A stretch of DNA of 64,000 nucleotides from an uncultured Planctomycetota bacterium (GTDB lineage Bacteria > Planctomycetota > Brocadiia > CAIUPP01): NCBI GenBank assembly GCA_903901045.1, contig CAIUPP010000088.1, positions 39,488 to 103,487 of the forward strand. Direction: 5' to 3'. A program made the translations under genes and the position numbers. Below, piece by piece: positions 56,942 through 64,000 of the stretch. Each line of letters begins with the position of its first letter. Position 1 is the stretch's first letter. The notes beneath the pieces were generated by a model. The model was given only the letters and a program-made list of their open reading frames with translations, made no database searches and had not been told where the DNA came from.

Positions 56942-57024
56942 TCATCCACCTCCCCGCGACTCTAACCGTGCGAATGAACTTCACAGAAGCAGCACGCAGT
57001 TCGAATGGCATTATTCTTCTGTTG

Positions 57025-57053
57025 ATATAAAGCAATATGCCTCATCTGTCAAT
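57025..57053 (-). promoter_or_regulatory. sigma70-type promoter for the ATP-grasp operon
   Basis: Minus strand: TTGACA (57053-57048), 17-nt spacer, TATATC (57030-57025). Perfect -35. Start near 57018, 77 nt before the ATG at 56941. The rest of the 56942-57313 gap has no gene. Confidence 0.75.
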
Positions 57054-57242
57054 GACATATGGCCCACTTTTGCAGATTTTTTTTACAGCCCCTCTTCTCC
57101 CCTCGCCACCCGGAGGACCGCCCGCGGGGAGATTCCCGGTTGATTCTTCCCGCTGCGCGACCGATAATTGAGTCGGCAAGTGTGCCGCACGGAAGGCGTA
57201 AGTGGCGCGGAGTATCTGGCGAGGTGGGCGAGGTGGCGGCAA

Positions 57243-57287
57243 GGTGGGGACACAAAACTTTCCTTTGGAAAGTATTGTGTCCCCACC
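57243..57287. repeat. 45-bp REP-like palindrome, copy 2
   Basis: GGTGGGGACACAAAACTT, TCCTTTGGA centre, AAGTATTGTGTCCCCACC. It differs from the copy at 24858 only at the centre. Both are followed by GG-CCGTG sequence. This copy lies 26 bp before the DUF2284 start codon, so it is inside or just ahead of the leader. Confidence 0.8.
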
Positions 57288-57313
57288 GGACCGTGCCGAA
57301 TGAGGAGAAGCAG

Positions 57314-57835
57314 ATGCCCGAACGTCGTGACCGAATCTCCATTGCGCCGATCCGTCGGCGCGCGCTCGCGATGGGCGCGCTGCATGCAAAGCTGCTCCAT
57401 CCGAAGAAGGTCGTCACCGCCGACTGGGTTCGCCTGAAGTGCCAGTATGGTTGCGGCGGGTACGGATCCAGCCTCACCTGCCCGCCCCACTCCCCCACTC
57501 CCGCGCAGACCCGGCGCGTGCTCGATGGCTACCGACGGGCGCTGCTGATCCACGGCGACGAACGCGTGGAGATCAGCAAGGTCGTTATCCCGCTTGAGCG
57601 CGAAGCGTTTCTCGCCGGTTTCTACAAGGCCTTTGCCTTTTCCTGCGGCCCCTGTGATCGTTGCGCAACGTGCGCATTTGACAAGGGTTGCCGCCATGCC
57701 GATGAGGCGCGTCCCTCGATGGAGGCCTCCGGCATTGACGTGTACGCCACCGCCCGAGGCGCCGGGCTGCCGATCGAGGTGGTCACGGGGCCGCAGTGCG
57801 CGCAGAACTATTACGGCCTGTTGTTGCTGGATTGA
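57314..57835 (+). CDS. DUF2284 metal-binding protein
   Basis: A 173-aa Cys-rich protein. KCQYGCGGYGSSLTCPPHSPTP (first half quoted as CQYGCGGYGSSLTCPPHSP, residues about 37-55) and SCGPCDRCATCAFDKGCRH (residues about 113-131) supply about ten cysteines, the DUF2284 pattern, probably for an iron-sulfur cluster. The central part RALLIHGDERVEISKVV lies between. Function unknown. GAGGAGAAGC precedes the ATG. The U32 peptidase gene follows 61 bp downstream. Confidence 0.88.
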   Translation: MPERRDRISIAPIRRRALAMGALHAKLLHPKKVVTADWVRLKCQYGCGGYGSSLTCPPHSPTPAQTRRVLDGYRRALLIHGDERVEISKVVIPLEREAFLAGFYKAFAFSCGPCDRCATCAFDKGCRHADEARPSMEASGIDVYATARGAGLPIEVVTGPQCAQNYYGLLLLD

Positions 57836-57896
57836 CCGGCCAGCGGGACGCTTCAGGGTCTGGCTCATTTTTTGCGAAGCAATAACCGGAGATCGC

Positions 57897-60287
57897 ATGA
57901 CTGACCCGAAGAAAACCGCCCCGGAGTTGCTCGCCCCCGCAGGCGAAATGGAGGCGCTCCAGGCCGCCGTCGCCAACGGCGCGGATGCCGTCTATTTCGG
58001 CCTCACGCGCTTCAACGCGCGCGGTCGCGCCGTCAATTTCCCGGTGGAGGAACTCCCTCGCATCCTCGACTACCTCCACGACCGTCAGGTCCGCGGCTAC
58101 ATCACTTTCAACACCCTCCTCTTCGACGACGAACTGGCCGAAGCGGCGGCTCTTCTCGAAGCCATCGCCCGGGCCGGCGCGGACGCCCTCATCGTTCAGG
58201 ACCTGGGCGTCGCCCGCCTGGCGCGCCAGCTAGCGCCTGTTCTGCCGCTTCACGCCTCCACGCAGATGACGCTCTCCGAGGCGAGCGGAATTGAATTGAT
58301 GCGGGCCGAGGGAATCCAGCGCATTATCCTCCCGCGCGAACTGACGCTCGACCAGATTCGCGCTCTCCGGGCGGCCACCCCGGCCGAGCTGGAGGTATTC
58401 GTCCACGGCGCGCTCTGCGTCTCCTACAGCGGGCAGTGCCTGGCCAGCTTGACGATGGGCGGGCGCAGCGCCAACCGCGGCGAGTGCGCCCAGCCCTGCC
58501 GCCTCCCCTATCTCCTTTTCCGCGAGGGGCGCGCGCTGGTCCAGGAGGCGCGCCACCTGCTCAGCCCCAACGACCTCTGCGCCCTGCCGCTGGTGCCCGA
58601 ACTCTGCGCGGCGGGGGTTGCAGCGTTCAAAATCGAGGGACGCCTGAAGAGCCCGCACTACGTCGCCTGCGTCACCCGCGCCTACCGCGAGGCGATTGAC
58701 GAGGCGATGGCCGGGCGCGCATTCTCCCCCGGCGAGAGCCGAATGGCCGAGCTCGCGCAGGTCTTCAATCGCGGCGCGGGGACGGGATATCTTGCGGGGG
58801 TGAATCACAAGGAACTGGTGGACGGGGAGTCGCCGAAGCATCGCGGCATCCGGCTGGGGGTGATTCGCCGCAAGGCGGGGTGCCAGATCACCCTGGCACT
58901 GGACCCGGGCCTGCCCCCCGAGGCGCTGCCCAAGCCGGGGGACGGAATCGCCTTTACCGCGCAGGGGGAGGAGGAGTTGGAGGGCGGGCGCATCTATGCC
59001 GTCGGGCCGCTCCGCGCCGGGGAGATGGAGGTGGAGCTCGGCGAGGAGGCGGACCTCGCGCGCGCGAAGCCGGGCACGGCGGTCTGGAAGAGCGACGACC
59101 CGGCGTTGCGAAAGCGGCTTGAACAGACCTGGTCGCAGCCGCGTTTCGACCGTCCCATCCCGCTCCGTGCAACCGTCGCCGCCGCCGTGGGCAAGCCGCT
59201 CCTTCTCACGCTGGCGGATAATGCGGGGCACAAAGTGGAGGTCAAGTCGGAGCAGCCCCTCCAGCGGGCGCAGAAGCACGCCGCCACCGGCGAGATGCTC
59301 CGCGAGCAGCTTGGCCGGCTCGGCGGCACGCCATTCGAACTGGCCGCTCTGGAGTGCGGCGACCTGGGCGAGGCGATGATTCCCAAGAGCGTTCTGAACG
59401 ATATGCGCCGCCGCGGAGTGGAGGAGATTCTGGCTCTTCGCCACGCCGCATCGCGCCACCCCATCGCCGATGCCGCCGCGCTGGAGAGCCAGTTGCGGGA
59501 ACGCCCCGCGCCGCCCCCCCCGCGCGCCCCCGTGCGGCTGCGGCTGCTGGTCCGAACGACAGAGCAGGTGGAGGTCGCGCTGGCTTCCAGGGATGAAATC
59601 TACCTGGACCTTTCCTCCTTCTCCGGGATGGAGGCGGCCGCCCTCAGGGCGCGCGCGACCGGACTGCCCTTCTTCTGCGCCACGCGGCGGATGTACAAAC
59701 CGGGGGAGATGGAGCACGTGGACCGCCTGCTCGCATTGAAGCCGGCGGGGTTGCTTGTGCGCAACCTCGCGGCGCTGGCGTATGCGCGGAAGAACGCGCC
59801 CGGCGTGCCGCTGATCGCCGATTTCTCTCTCAACGCCGCCAACGCCCTGACGCTCGACCAACTCCGCCGCTGGGGGGTCGCGCGCGCAACGCCGAGTTAC
59901 GACGTGGATTCGCCCCGGCTGGAGGAACTTGCCCGCCGCGCCGGCGCGTTCCTGGAGGTGGTGCTGTTCGGCCACACGCCGATGTTCCACATGGAGCATT
60001 GCCCGCGCGAGGCTTTCCACCGGTGCAGCGGGGATCGCAAGGGGAACTGCCGCGCCGAGCCGCTTCACCTCCGCGACCGGCTCGGGGTGGAACATATCCT
60101 CACGGCGGATGATGCCTGCCGCACCACCGTCTGGCACGGGGAGGCCGCAACAGCCGATGTCCCTCTTCCAGCACTGCTGCGCGCAGGGGTGCGCGATTTC
60201 CGCATCGAGTTGCTGACCGAGGACGCCGCGGGAATGCAGCGAATCATCGCGCGGTTCGCTCGACTGCTGGAGCGGCCTCAGGGTTAG
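57897..60287 (+). CDS. U32-family peptidase (RlhA/YdcP-like)
   Basis: A 796-aa protein starting MTDPKKTAPELLAPAGEMEA. The U32 core (residues about 10-280) has VHGALCVSYSGQCLASL and RGECAQPCRLPY with the cysteines proposed to bind an Fe-S cluster, and FKIEGRLKSPHYVA. A DUF3656-type domain follows (about 380-500) and then a second U32-like segment with the tail HCPREAFHRCSGDRKGNCRA. The E. coli relative RlhA hydroxylates C2501 of 23S rRNA; this protein is longer, like many non-proteobacterial members. GGAG lies 7 nt before the ATG. The stop overlaps that of the convergent radical-SAM gene by 4 bp. Confidence 0.9.
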   Translation: MTDPKKTAPELLAPAGEMEALQAAVANGADAVYFGLTRFNARGRAVNFPVEELPRILDYLHDRQVRGYITFNTLLFDDELAEAAALLEAIARAGADALIVQDLGVARLARQLAPVLPLHASTQMTLSEASGIELMRAEGIQRIILPRELTLDQIRALRAATPAELEVFVHGALCVSYSGQCLASLTMGGRSANRGECAQPCRLPYLLFREGRALVQEARHLLSPNDLCALPLVPELCAAGVAAFKIEGRLKSPHYVACVTRAYREAIDEAMAGRAFSPGESRMAELAQVFNRGAGTGYLAGVNHKELVDGESPKHRGIRLGVIRRKAGCQITLALDPGLPPEALPKPGDGIAFTAQGEEELEGGRIYAVGPLRAGEMEVELGEEADLARAKPGTAVWKSDDPALRKRLEQTWSQPRFDRPIPLRATVAAAVGKPLLLTLADNAGHKVEVKSEQPLQRAQKHAATGEMLREQLGRLGGTPFELAALECGDLGEAMIPKSVLNDMRRRGVEEILALRHAASRHPIADAAALESQLRERPAPPPPRAPVRLRLLVRTTEQVEVALASRDEIYLDLSSFSGMEAAALRARATGLPFFCATRRMYKPGEMEHVDRLLALKPAGLLVRNLAALAYARKNAPGVPLIADFSLNAANALTLDQLRRWGVARATPSYDVDSPRLEELARRAGAFLEVVLFGHTPMFHMEHCPREAFHRCSGDRKGNCRAEPLHLRDRLGVEHILTADDACRTTVWHGEAATADVPLPALLRAGVRDFRIELLTEDAAGMQRIIARFARLLERPQG

Positions 60288-61195
60288 TTGTTGCAGTTAC
60301 ACGCTTTCGCTTCCGCGTCCAGCCCGACGGCCTTCCAGATATCCGGCGTTTCCTCGCACAACCCGACGGGACAGATATCCGCGAGCGCGGCAACGGCCCG
60401 GCCGTAGATGCCCAGGCGAACCTCTTTGGGGTAACGCGATAGTCCGCTGGGGCTGGCCGATGCCTCCAGCGCGGAGAAGATGCCGTTGCCGATCCGCCGC
60501 TTCAAGTTGGGTTCGGCCCGCAATGTGCCGAGCGTGACGCGCTCAGGCGCGAGCGCGCGGACTTGTTCGAGCACCCATTCATAGTCGTGCCCCGCGATAA
60601 TCGGATCGATCCGGATGCGCACCCGCCAGCCCTGACGCTTCAACTCCGCCGCCGCCTGCAGCCGGTCTTCGACGCCGGCCGCGCCGTGCTCGTAGCGTGC
60701 GGCGGCCTTTCGGCTGTTGACCGAGAAAGAGATGATGACGTTGCGGCAAGGGCTGCCCTCCAGGAGCGGCTTGCACTCCGCCCGCCCTCCCTTGGTGACC
60801 AGCAGCAGCGCGTGCGGCCGCCCTTTCGCCTCCGCCTCGGTGCGGAACAGTTCAACGAGTTCCCGCACGAGCGGGCGGAACGGCTCGAAACAGAGGCTGT
60901 CGCTCAGGTTGCCGGTGTTCAAGACGTACGACTCCAGGCGCTCCTTCGCAATCCATGCGCGGACTTCGTCGAGCAGCTTCCCGGTGTTCCCGAACGCCTG
61001 CTGCTCCTGCACATGCCAGAGGGCGGATTTCAGGTAGCAGTAGCTGCACTGCGGGGAGAAGGTGCAGCCGTTGGCGTGGGAGAGGACGAAGAAGTTCGGG
61101 CAGACGGTGTCCGTCGGAGTGGTGCGCAGAATATCCACGAAGCGCGTTTTGCGGTCGCGGACAATGCAGGAGGGATGGGAGTTCGGCGCGGCCAC
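60284..61195 (-). CDS. Radical-SAM protein of spore-photolyase-like type with CX5CX2C motif
   Basis: A 303-aa protein. The cluster motif region reads HANGCTFSPQCSYCYLKSALW (residues about 40-60), spacing CX5CX2C rather than CX3CX2C. The downstream barrel (VLNTGNLSDSL, ALLLVTKGG, IISFSVNS, VRIRIDPIIAGHDY) resembles the SplB/SPL branch. The C-terminus has an extra Cys set (CPVGLCEE ... CNCNN). I chose GTG 61195, with AGGGAG 7 nt upstream; GTG 61210 overlapping the previous stop is the alternative. It is coupled to the MBL-fold gene upstream. Target unknown. Confidence 0.8.
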   Translation of the reverse strand: MAAPNSHPSCIVRDRKTRFVDILRTTPTDTVCPNFFVLSHANGCTFSPQCSYCYLKSALWHVQEQQAFGNTGKLLDEVRAWIAKERLESYVLNTGNLSDSLCFEPFRPLVRELVELFRTEAEAKGRPHALLLVTKGGRAECKPLLEGSPCRNVIISFSVNSRKAAARYEHGAAGVEDRLQAAAELKRQGWRVRIRIDPIIAGHDYEWVLEQVRALAPERVTLGTLRAEPNLKRRIGNGIFSALEASASPSGLSRYPKEVRLGIYGRAVAALADICPVGLCEETPDIWKAVGLDAEAKACNCNN

Positions 61196-61206
61196 GGTTG
61201 GCTCCC

Positions 61207-61899
61207 TCACTTGAAGATGTAGGAAGCGCCCTTGCCCGGCACAATCAATCCCTTCGGCACGCGGGTGCAGACGTGCGGCAGGAACTTCCCCGCCGCGTGC
61301 TCGGCCAACTCCTCGTCGGTCAGGTGCATCAGGAACGCCCGCGCGGGAGCCACCGCCTCGATGAACTCCACCCACTTGCTCCCCTTCCAGGGGCCGATGA
61401 AGAGCGCATCGAGCGGACGCAACGCCTCCGCATGCAGGCAACCCGTGTCTTCGTTGTCGCCATCATGGAAGAAGCGGAAGCCGTGCAGTTCGACAAGGTA
61501 GGAGTTGTGATGCCGCGAATGCGCCGTGCGGAACGCGGTGATGCGGACGCCGGGGAAGGCCACCGTCACGGAGCCCGCGCGCCCATTCCCCCGTGCCGGC
61601 TCCATCTCGACCAGGGCGATGTTATGCAGCTTGTCCCGCAGCGGCTCGATCGCCGCACGCGGCCCCACCACCAGCGCACCGGTCGCCTTCGCCGCGTGAA
61701 GTACCTTCGCGGGGCTGAAGTGATCGGGATGCGGATGCGTGATGAGTATCAGGTGCGCGCTCTTGACCTGATCGGCCGCCGCGCCCGCCTTGGAGGCCAC
61801 GCCTTTGATGGGGGTGTAAAACGCGTCTATGTAGACACTTGCAGAGGCGGTCACGATATGGAATCCCTCGTTTCCCACGAGGGTCAAGCGCGCGCGCAT
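61207..61899 (-). CDS. MBL-fold metal-dependent hydrolase (UlaG-like)
   Basis: A 230-aa protein with the metallo-beta-lactamase motif THPHPDHFSP (HxHxDH, residues about 54-63), a second-site His in TAHSRHHNSYLVEL, and FFHDGDNED with the bridging Asp. The C-terminal HLTDEELAEH segment adds another His. Members cleave phosphodiester or lactone bonds. The radical-SAM gene starts within 12 bp of its stop, so the pair is an operon. Confidence 0.85.
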   Translation of the reverse strand: MRARLTLVGNEGFHIVTASASVYIDAFYTPIKGVASKAGAAADQVKSAHLILITHPHPDHFSPAKVLHAAKATGALVVGPRAAIEPLRDKLHNIALVEMEPARGNGRAGSVTVAFPGVRITAFRTAHSRHHNSYLVELHGFRFFHDGDNEDTGCLHAEALRPLDALFIGPWKGSKWVEFIEAVAPARAFLMHLTDEELAEHAAGKFLPHVCTRVPKGLIVPGKGASYIFK

Positions 61900-61971
61900 G
61901 GGCTACTCTCTCAGGATACGTGAAAGCGAAAAAAGCAACTGGACATTTCATTGTACCGCAGCGGCCATAAT

Positions 61972-62001
61972 TTGTGAAGCGTGCTTGCCTGCTGGTATAA
62001 T
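61972..62001 (+). promoter_or_regulatory. Extended -10 promoter for folD
   Basis: TTGTGA (61972-61977), 18-nt spacer, TATAAT (61996-62001) preceded by TGG. The -10 is perfect and extended. Leader of about 40 nt to the ATG at 62048. Confidence 0.75.
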
Positions 62002-62047
62002 TCCCGGACTATTTCATGTTTTCCGCAGACAGCGTAAGGAGAAGCAG

Positions 62048-63025
62048 ATGGCGGCGCAAATCATTGACGGGGAAGCCGTTGCAGCGCAGGTGACGACGAA
62101 GTTGAAGGAAGAGGTCGCTCAACTCAAAGCCAAAGGCGTGCAGCCGCGCCTGTCGGCCGTGATCGCGACGGACAACAAGGGAGCGCGCATCTACGCCAGC
62201 AATCAGGCGAAGACCTGCCAGGAGATCGGCCTGGCCTACGATCTGTGCGAGCTGCCCCCCACCAGCACCGAGGCGGAAGTCATCCAGGCGATTCAGAAGC
62301 TCAACGCCGACCCGAAGGTCAGCGGCATCATCATCCAGATGCCCCTTCCCGATGGAGTGGATGCGCGGCGGCTTCAGATGATGATCGCCCCGGGCAAGGA
62401 CGTGGAAGGCATGAACCCGGCCAACCAGGGACGCGTGGTTTACGCCCCGCAGCCCTTCTATCGCAAGCCGAAGGCGGGCGAACCGGGGTTCGACAACTGG
62501 CTGGAAGCCTCCCTCAACTGGCCGCTGCCCGCCCCGGCGCCGTGCACCCCCTCGGGCGCGATGATGCTGATCCGCTCCCTCAAGCAGGACCTTTACGGCA
62601 AGGAAGCCGTCGTCGTCGGACACAGCGAGATCGTCGGCAAGCCGATGGGACTGCTGCTGGTGGCCCATTTCTGCACGACCACCTGGTGCCACATCGCCAC
62701 CAGGGACCTCGCCGCGCACACGCGCCAGGCGGATATCCTGTGCGTCGGCGCGGGCAAGGCGGGGTTGATCAAGGGAGACATGATCAAGCCCGGCGCCATC
62801 GTGATCGATATCGGCATCAACCGCATCCCGGAAGTCGGCGCGGATGGCAAGCCGGTGCTGAATGACAAGGGCAAGCCGAAGATGAAGACCGTCGGCGACG
62901 TGGATTTCGACAAGGCCAAGGAGGTCGCCGGCTGGATCACCCCCGTGCCGGGCGGCGTCGGCCCCATGACCGTAGCGATGCTCCTGCGCAATACGGTGGA
63001 GGCGGCGAAGGCGCAGGCGAAGTAG
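62048..63025 (+). CDS. folD: Methylenetetrahydrofolate dehydrogenase/cyclohydrolase FolD
   Basis: A 325-aa bifunctional enzyme interconverting 5,10-methylene-, methenyl- and 10-formyl-THF. IYASNQAKTCQEIGL contains the catalytic Lys. GIIIQMPLPDGVD, KDVEGMNPANQG, APCTPSGAMMLI, VVVGHSEIVGKPMG and WITPVPGGVGPMTVAMLLRNT are conserved. It is longer than usual (about 285-300) because of insertions near residues 140-160 (FYRKPKAGEPGFDNW) and 265-285 (DGKPVLNDKGKPKMKTV). AAGGAGAAGC precedes the ATG. A terminator follows. Confidence 0.95.
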   Translation: MAAQIIDGEAVAAQVTTKLKEEVAQLKAKGVQPRLSAVIATDNKGARIYASNQAKTCQEIGLAYDLCELPPTSTEAEVIQAIQKLNADPKVSGIIIQMPLPDGVDARRLQMMIAPGKDVEGMNPANQGRVVYAPQPFYRKPKAGEPGFDNWLEASLNWPLPAPAPCTPSGAMMLIRSLKQDLYGKEAVVVGHSEIVGKPMGLLLVAHFCTTTWCHIATRDLAAHTRQADILCVGAGKAGLIKGDMIKPGAIVIDIGINRIPEVGADGKPVLNDKGKPKMKTVGDVDFDKAKEVAGWITPVPGGVGPMTVAMLLRNTVEAAKAQAK

Positions 63026-63032
63026 TCCAGGG

Positions 63033-63728
63033 TTAGCTGGAGTGCCGAGAACCTTGCGAAGGCTTGTTCAGTCCTTCGCAAGGTTTTTTTTCGGCGCCGG
63101 ATGCGGTTGAGGCATCTGCCCGATACAGCCCTCGGCGTTGAATGTATTCTTCCACCGCCTGGGGCACGAGGTAGCGTATCGAACGCCCCGCCGCGATGCG
63201 CGCGCGGATGTCCGAAGAGGAGATTCCCATCAGCGGCATGCGTATGCGCCTGCTCAAGATCGCGCGCGCCTCCTCCTCCCCCACCGCCTGCGCCAGCGCC
63301 GCCGCCTCCGGCTCGCGCGCCCCCGGGCGATCCAATGGAACAATCCTGCATCGCACCGCCAGCCGCCTGATCTCGCGCCACGTCCCCAACTCGCTGACGC
63401 TGTCCAGGCCGATCAGGAAGCAGATCTCCGCGCTCTCGCCGTACCGCCGCCGCAGTTCCTCGATGGTGTCGATGGTGAAGGATGGCCCCTCGCGCCGCAG
63501 CTCAATATCAGATGCCTCAAATGCCGGGTTTCCGGCGATGGCCAGCCGCAGCATGTCGAGCCGCTGTTCGGCGGGCGCCAGGGAGAGGGAAATCTTGTGG
63601 GGGGGGATCCGCGCGGGAATGAACAGCACGGTGTCCAATCGCAAAAGTTCGCGCGCCTGCTCGGCCATCATTAAATGGGCCAGGTGAACCGGGTTAAAGC
63701 TCCCCCCCAGCACCGCAATCTTCTGCAT
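63033..63728 (-). CDS. nadD: Nicotinate-nucleotide adenylyltransferase
   Basis: A 231-aa enzyme of NAD synthesis. The nucleotidyltransferase motif GGSFNPVHLAHL (residues about 8-19), FIPARIPPHK, CFLIGLDSVSELGTWREI and the ISSSDIRARIAAGRSIRYLVP motif are clear. With nadK at 32708, two steps of NAD(P) synthesis are in the window. The C-terminal 25 residues (from about 207) are a polar extension. The folD terminator hairpin is encoded inside this extension. Confidence 0.95.
   Translation of the reverse strand: MQKIAVLGGSFNPVHLAHLMMAEQARELLRLDTVLFIPARIPPHKISLSLAPAEQRLDMLRLAIAGNPAFEASDIELRREGPSFTIDTIEELRRRYGESAEICFLIGLDSVSELGTWREIRRLAVRCRIVPLDRPGAREPEAAALAQAVGEEEARAILSRRIRMPLMGISSSDIRARIAAGRSIRYLVPQAVEEYIQRRGLYRADASTASGAEKKPCEGLNKPSQGSRHSS
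63050..63092 (+). terminator. folD: folD terminator inside the nadD coding sequence
   Basis: AACCTTGCGAAGG, a 10-nt loop, then CCTTCGCAAGGTT followed by seven T and C. A 13-bp perfect stem and T-run on the plus strand. The same DNA encodes the C-terminal tail of NadD on the minus strand, where no T-run follows the stem. Confidence 0.9.
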
Positions 63729-64000
63729 GAAATAGCGCCTCCTGTCCGGGGCGATTCTATCCGCCCCCTCCCGTCAATGCAATTCAGAACCTGAGCAGAC
63801 ACGGCGCACCCGTAAAATCGGTAGTGTATCAACTTGACGTTGCGCGTGAGCGAAACACTATTGCACTGTTGAAATCATCCAGCGAACCCCCGCAGGGGGT
63901 GATGGATAGTAGCCCACGGCGAGCGAAGCGAGTCGTGGAGAACGAAACGACTTGGGAGTGAAGAGAGCCCCCGAAGGGGGCGACGGAACCTTGGCGGGAG
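63729..64000. other. Non-coding end region with GC-rich hairpins
   Basis: No gene is seen. Three inverted repeats: ACCCCC-GCA-GGGGGT (63886-63900), CCACG...CGTGG spanning about 63914-63938, and GCCCCC-GAA-GGGGGC (63967-63981). The arrangement of G/C hairpins linked by GACGGAA- and GTGATGGA-type sequence resembles long intergenic repeats I associate with PVC-group genomes; this is memory, not a search. A mobile element or repeat may continue past the window edge. Confidence 0.5.

Overview
The window is a GC-rich stretch of a bacterial chromosome. The organism has an outer membrane: there is an LptD-like barrel protein and several lipobox lipoproteins. Gene order in the ribosomal region (fusA followed directly by rpsJ, tuf placed upstream of secE) and the style of the intergenic repeats suggest an uncultured lineage of the PVC/FCB type. 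I cannot name the phylum from sequence alone, and nothing here is plasmid- or phage-like.

Region 1 (1-14.1 kb, minus strand) is the translation/transcription core. Read 5' to 3' it runs tRNA-Arg; tRNA-Thr(TGT), Tyr, Gly, Thr(GGT), tuf, rpmG, tRNA-Trp, secE, nusG, rplK, rplA, rplJ, rplL; then rpoC, rpsL, rpsG, fusA; then rpsJ and rplC, which is cut by the edge. rpoB, normally between rplL and rpoC, is absent and replaced by about 390 bp of non-coding DNA that carries a candidate promoter for rpoC. Good sigma70-type promoters are visible in front of the tRNA-tuf unit and in front of rpsJ.

Region 2 (14.4-25.3 kb) holds envelope and accessory genes: a Thr-tailed lipoprotein, a membrane-bound spermidine-synthase-like protein, a second lipoprotein with a Cys-rich partner, an SGNH hydrolase, two secreted proteins of unknown function, a GT39-type glycosyltransferase, a cyclodeaminase-family folate enzyme and a DUF488 protein. 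Region 3 (25.4-33.8 kb) is an FHA-GAF-HD-GYP regulator followed by a tight operon lptD-coaD-ymdB-xseA-xseB-nadK-ferredoxin.

Region 4 (34-47.6 kb) contains a flavodoxin-fold reductase, a divergent methyltransferase/VOC pair, yifB (comM), a four-helix-bundle gene, a HEAT-repeat protein, an SDR, a small operon (secreted protein, GT2, NeuD-like acyltransferase, BKACE enzyme) and a Gfo/Idh oxidoreductase. The most striking observation lies here. The 3' end of yifB is present twice: an AT-richer intact copy joined to yifB, and a GC-rich decayed copy about 1 kb downstream. The four-helix-bundle gene and a long hairpin lie between them. This looks like a small element that inserted into yifB and supplied a replacement C-terminus.

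Region 5 (47.7-64 kb) has a two-gene coiled-coil locus (1595 aa with a PAS-like head and 123-residue repeats, plus a 302-aa partner), a DEAD-box helicase, a D-Ala-D-Ala-ligase-like ATP-grasp protein with a 59-aa zinc-ribbon protein behind it, a DUF2284 protein, a U32 peptidase, a radical-SAM protein with an unusual CX5CX2C motif next to an MBL-fold hydrolase, folD, and nadD. Palindromic REP-like elements and degenerate 7-8 bp tandem repeats recur in the intergenic regions.
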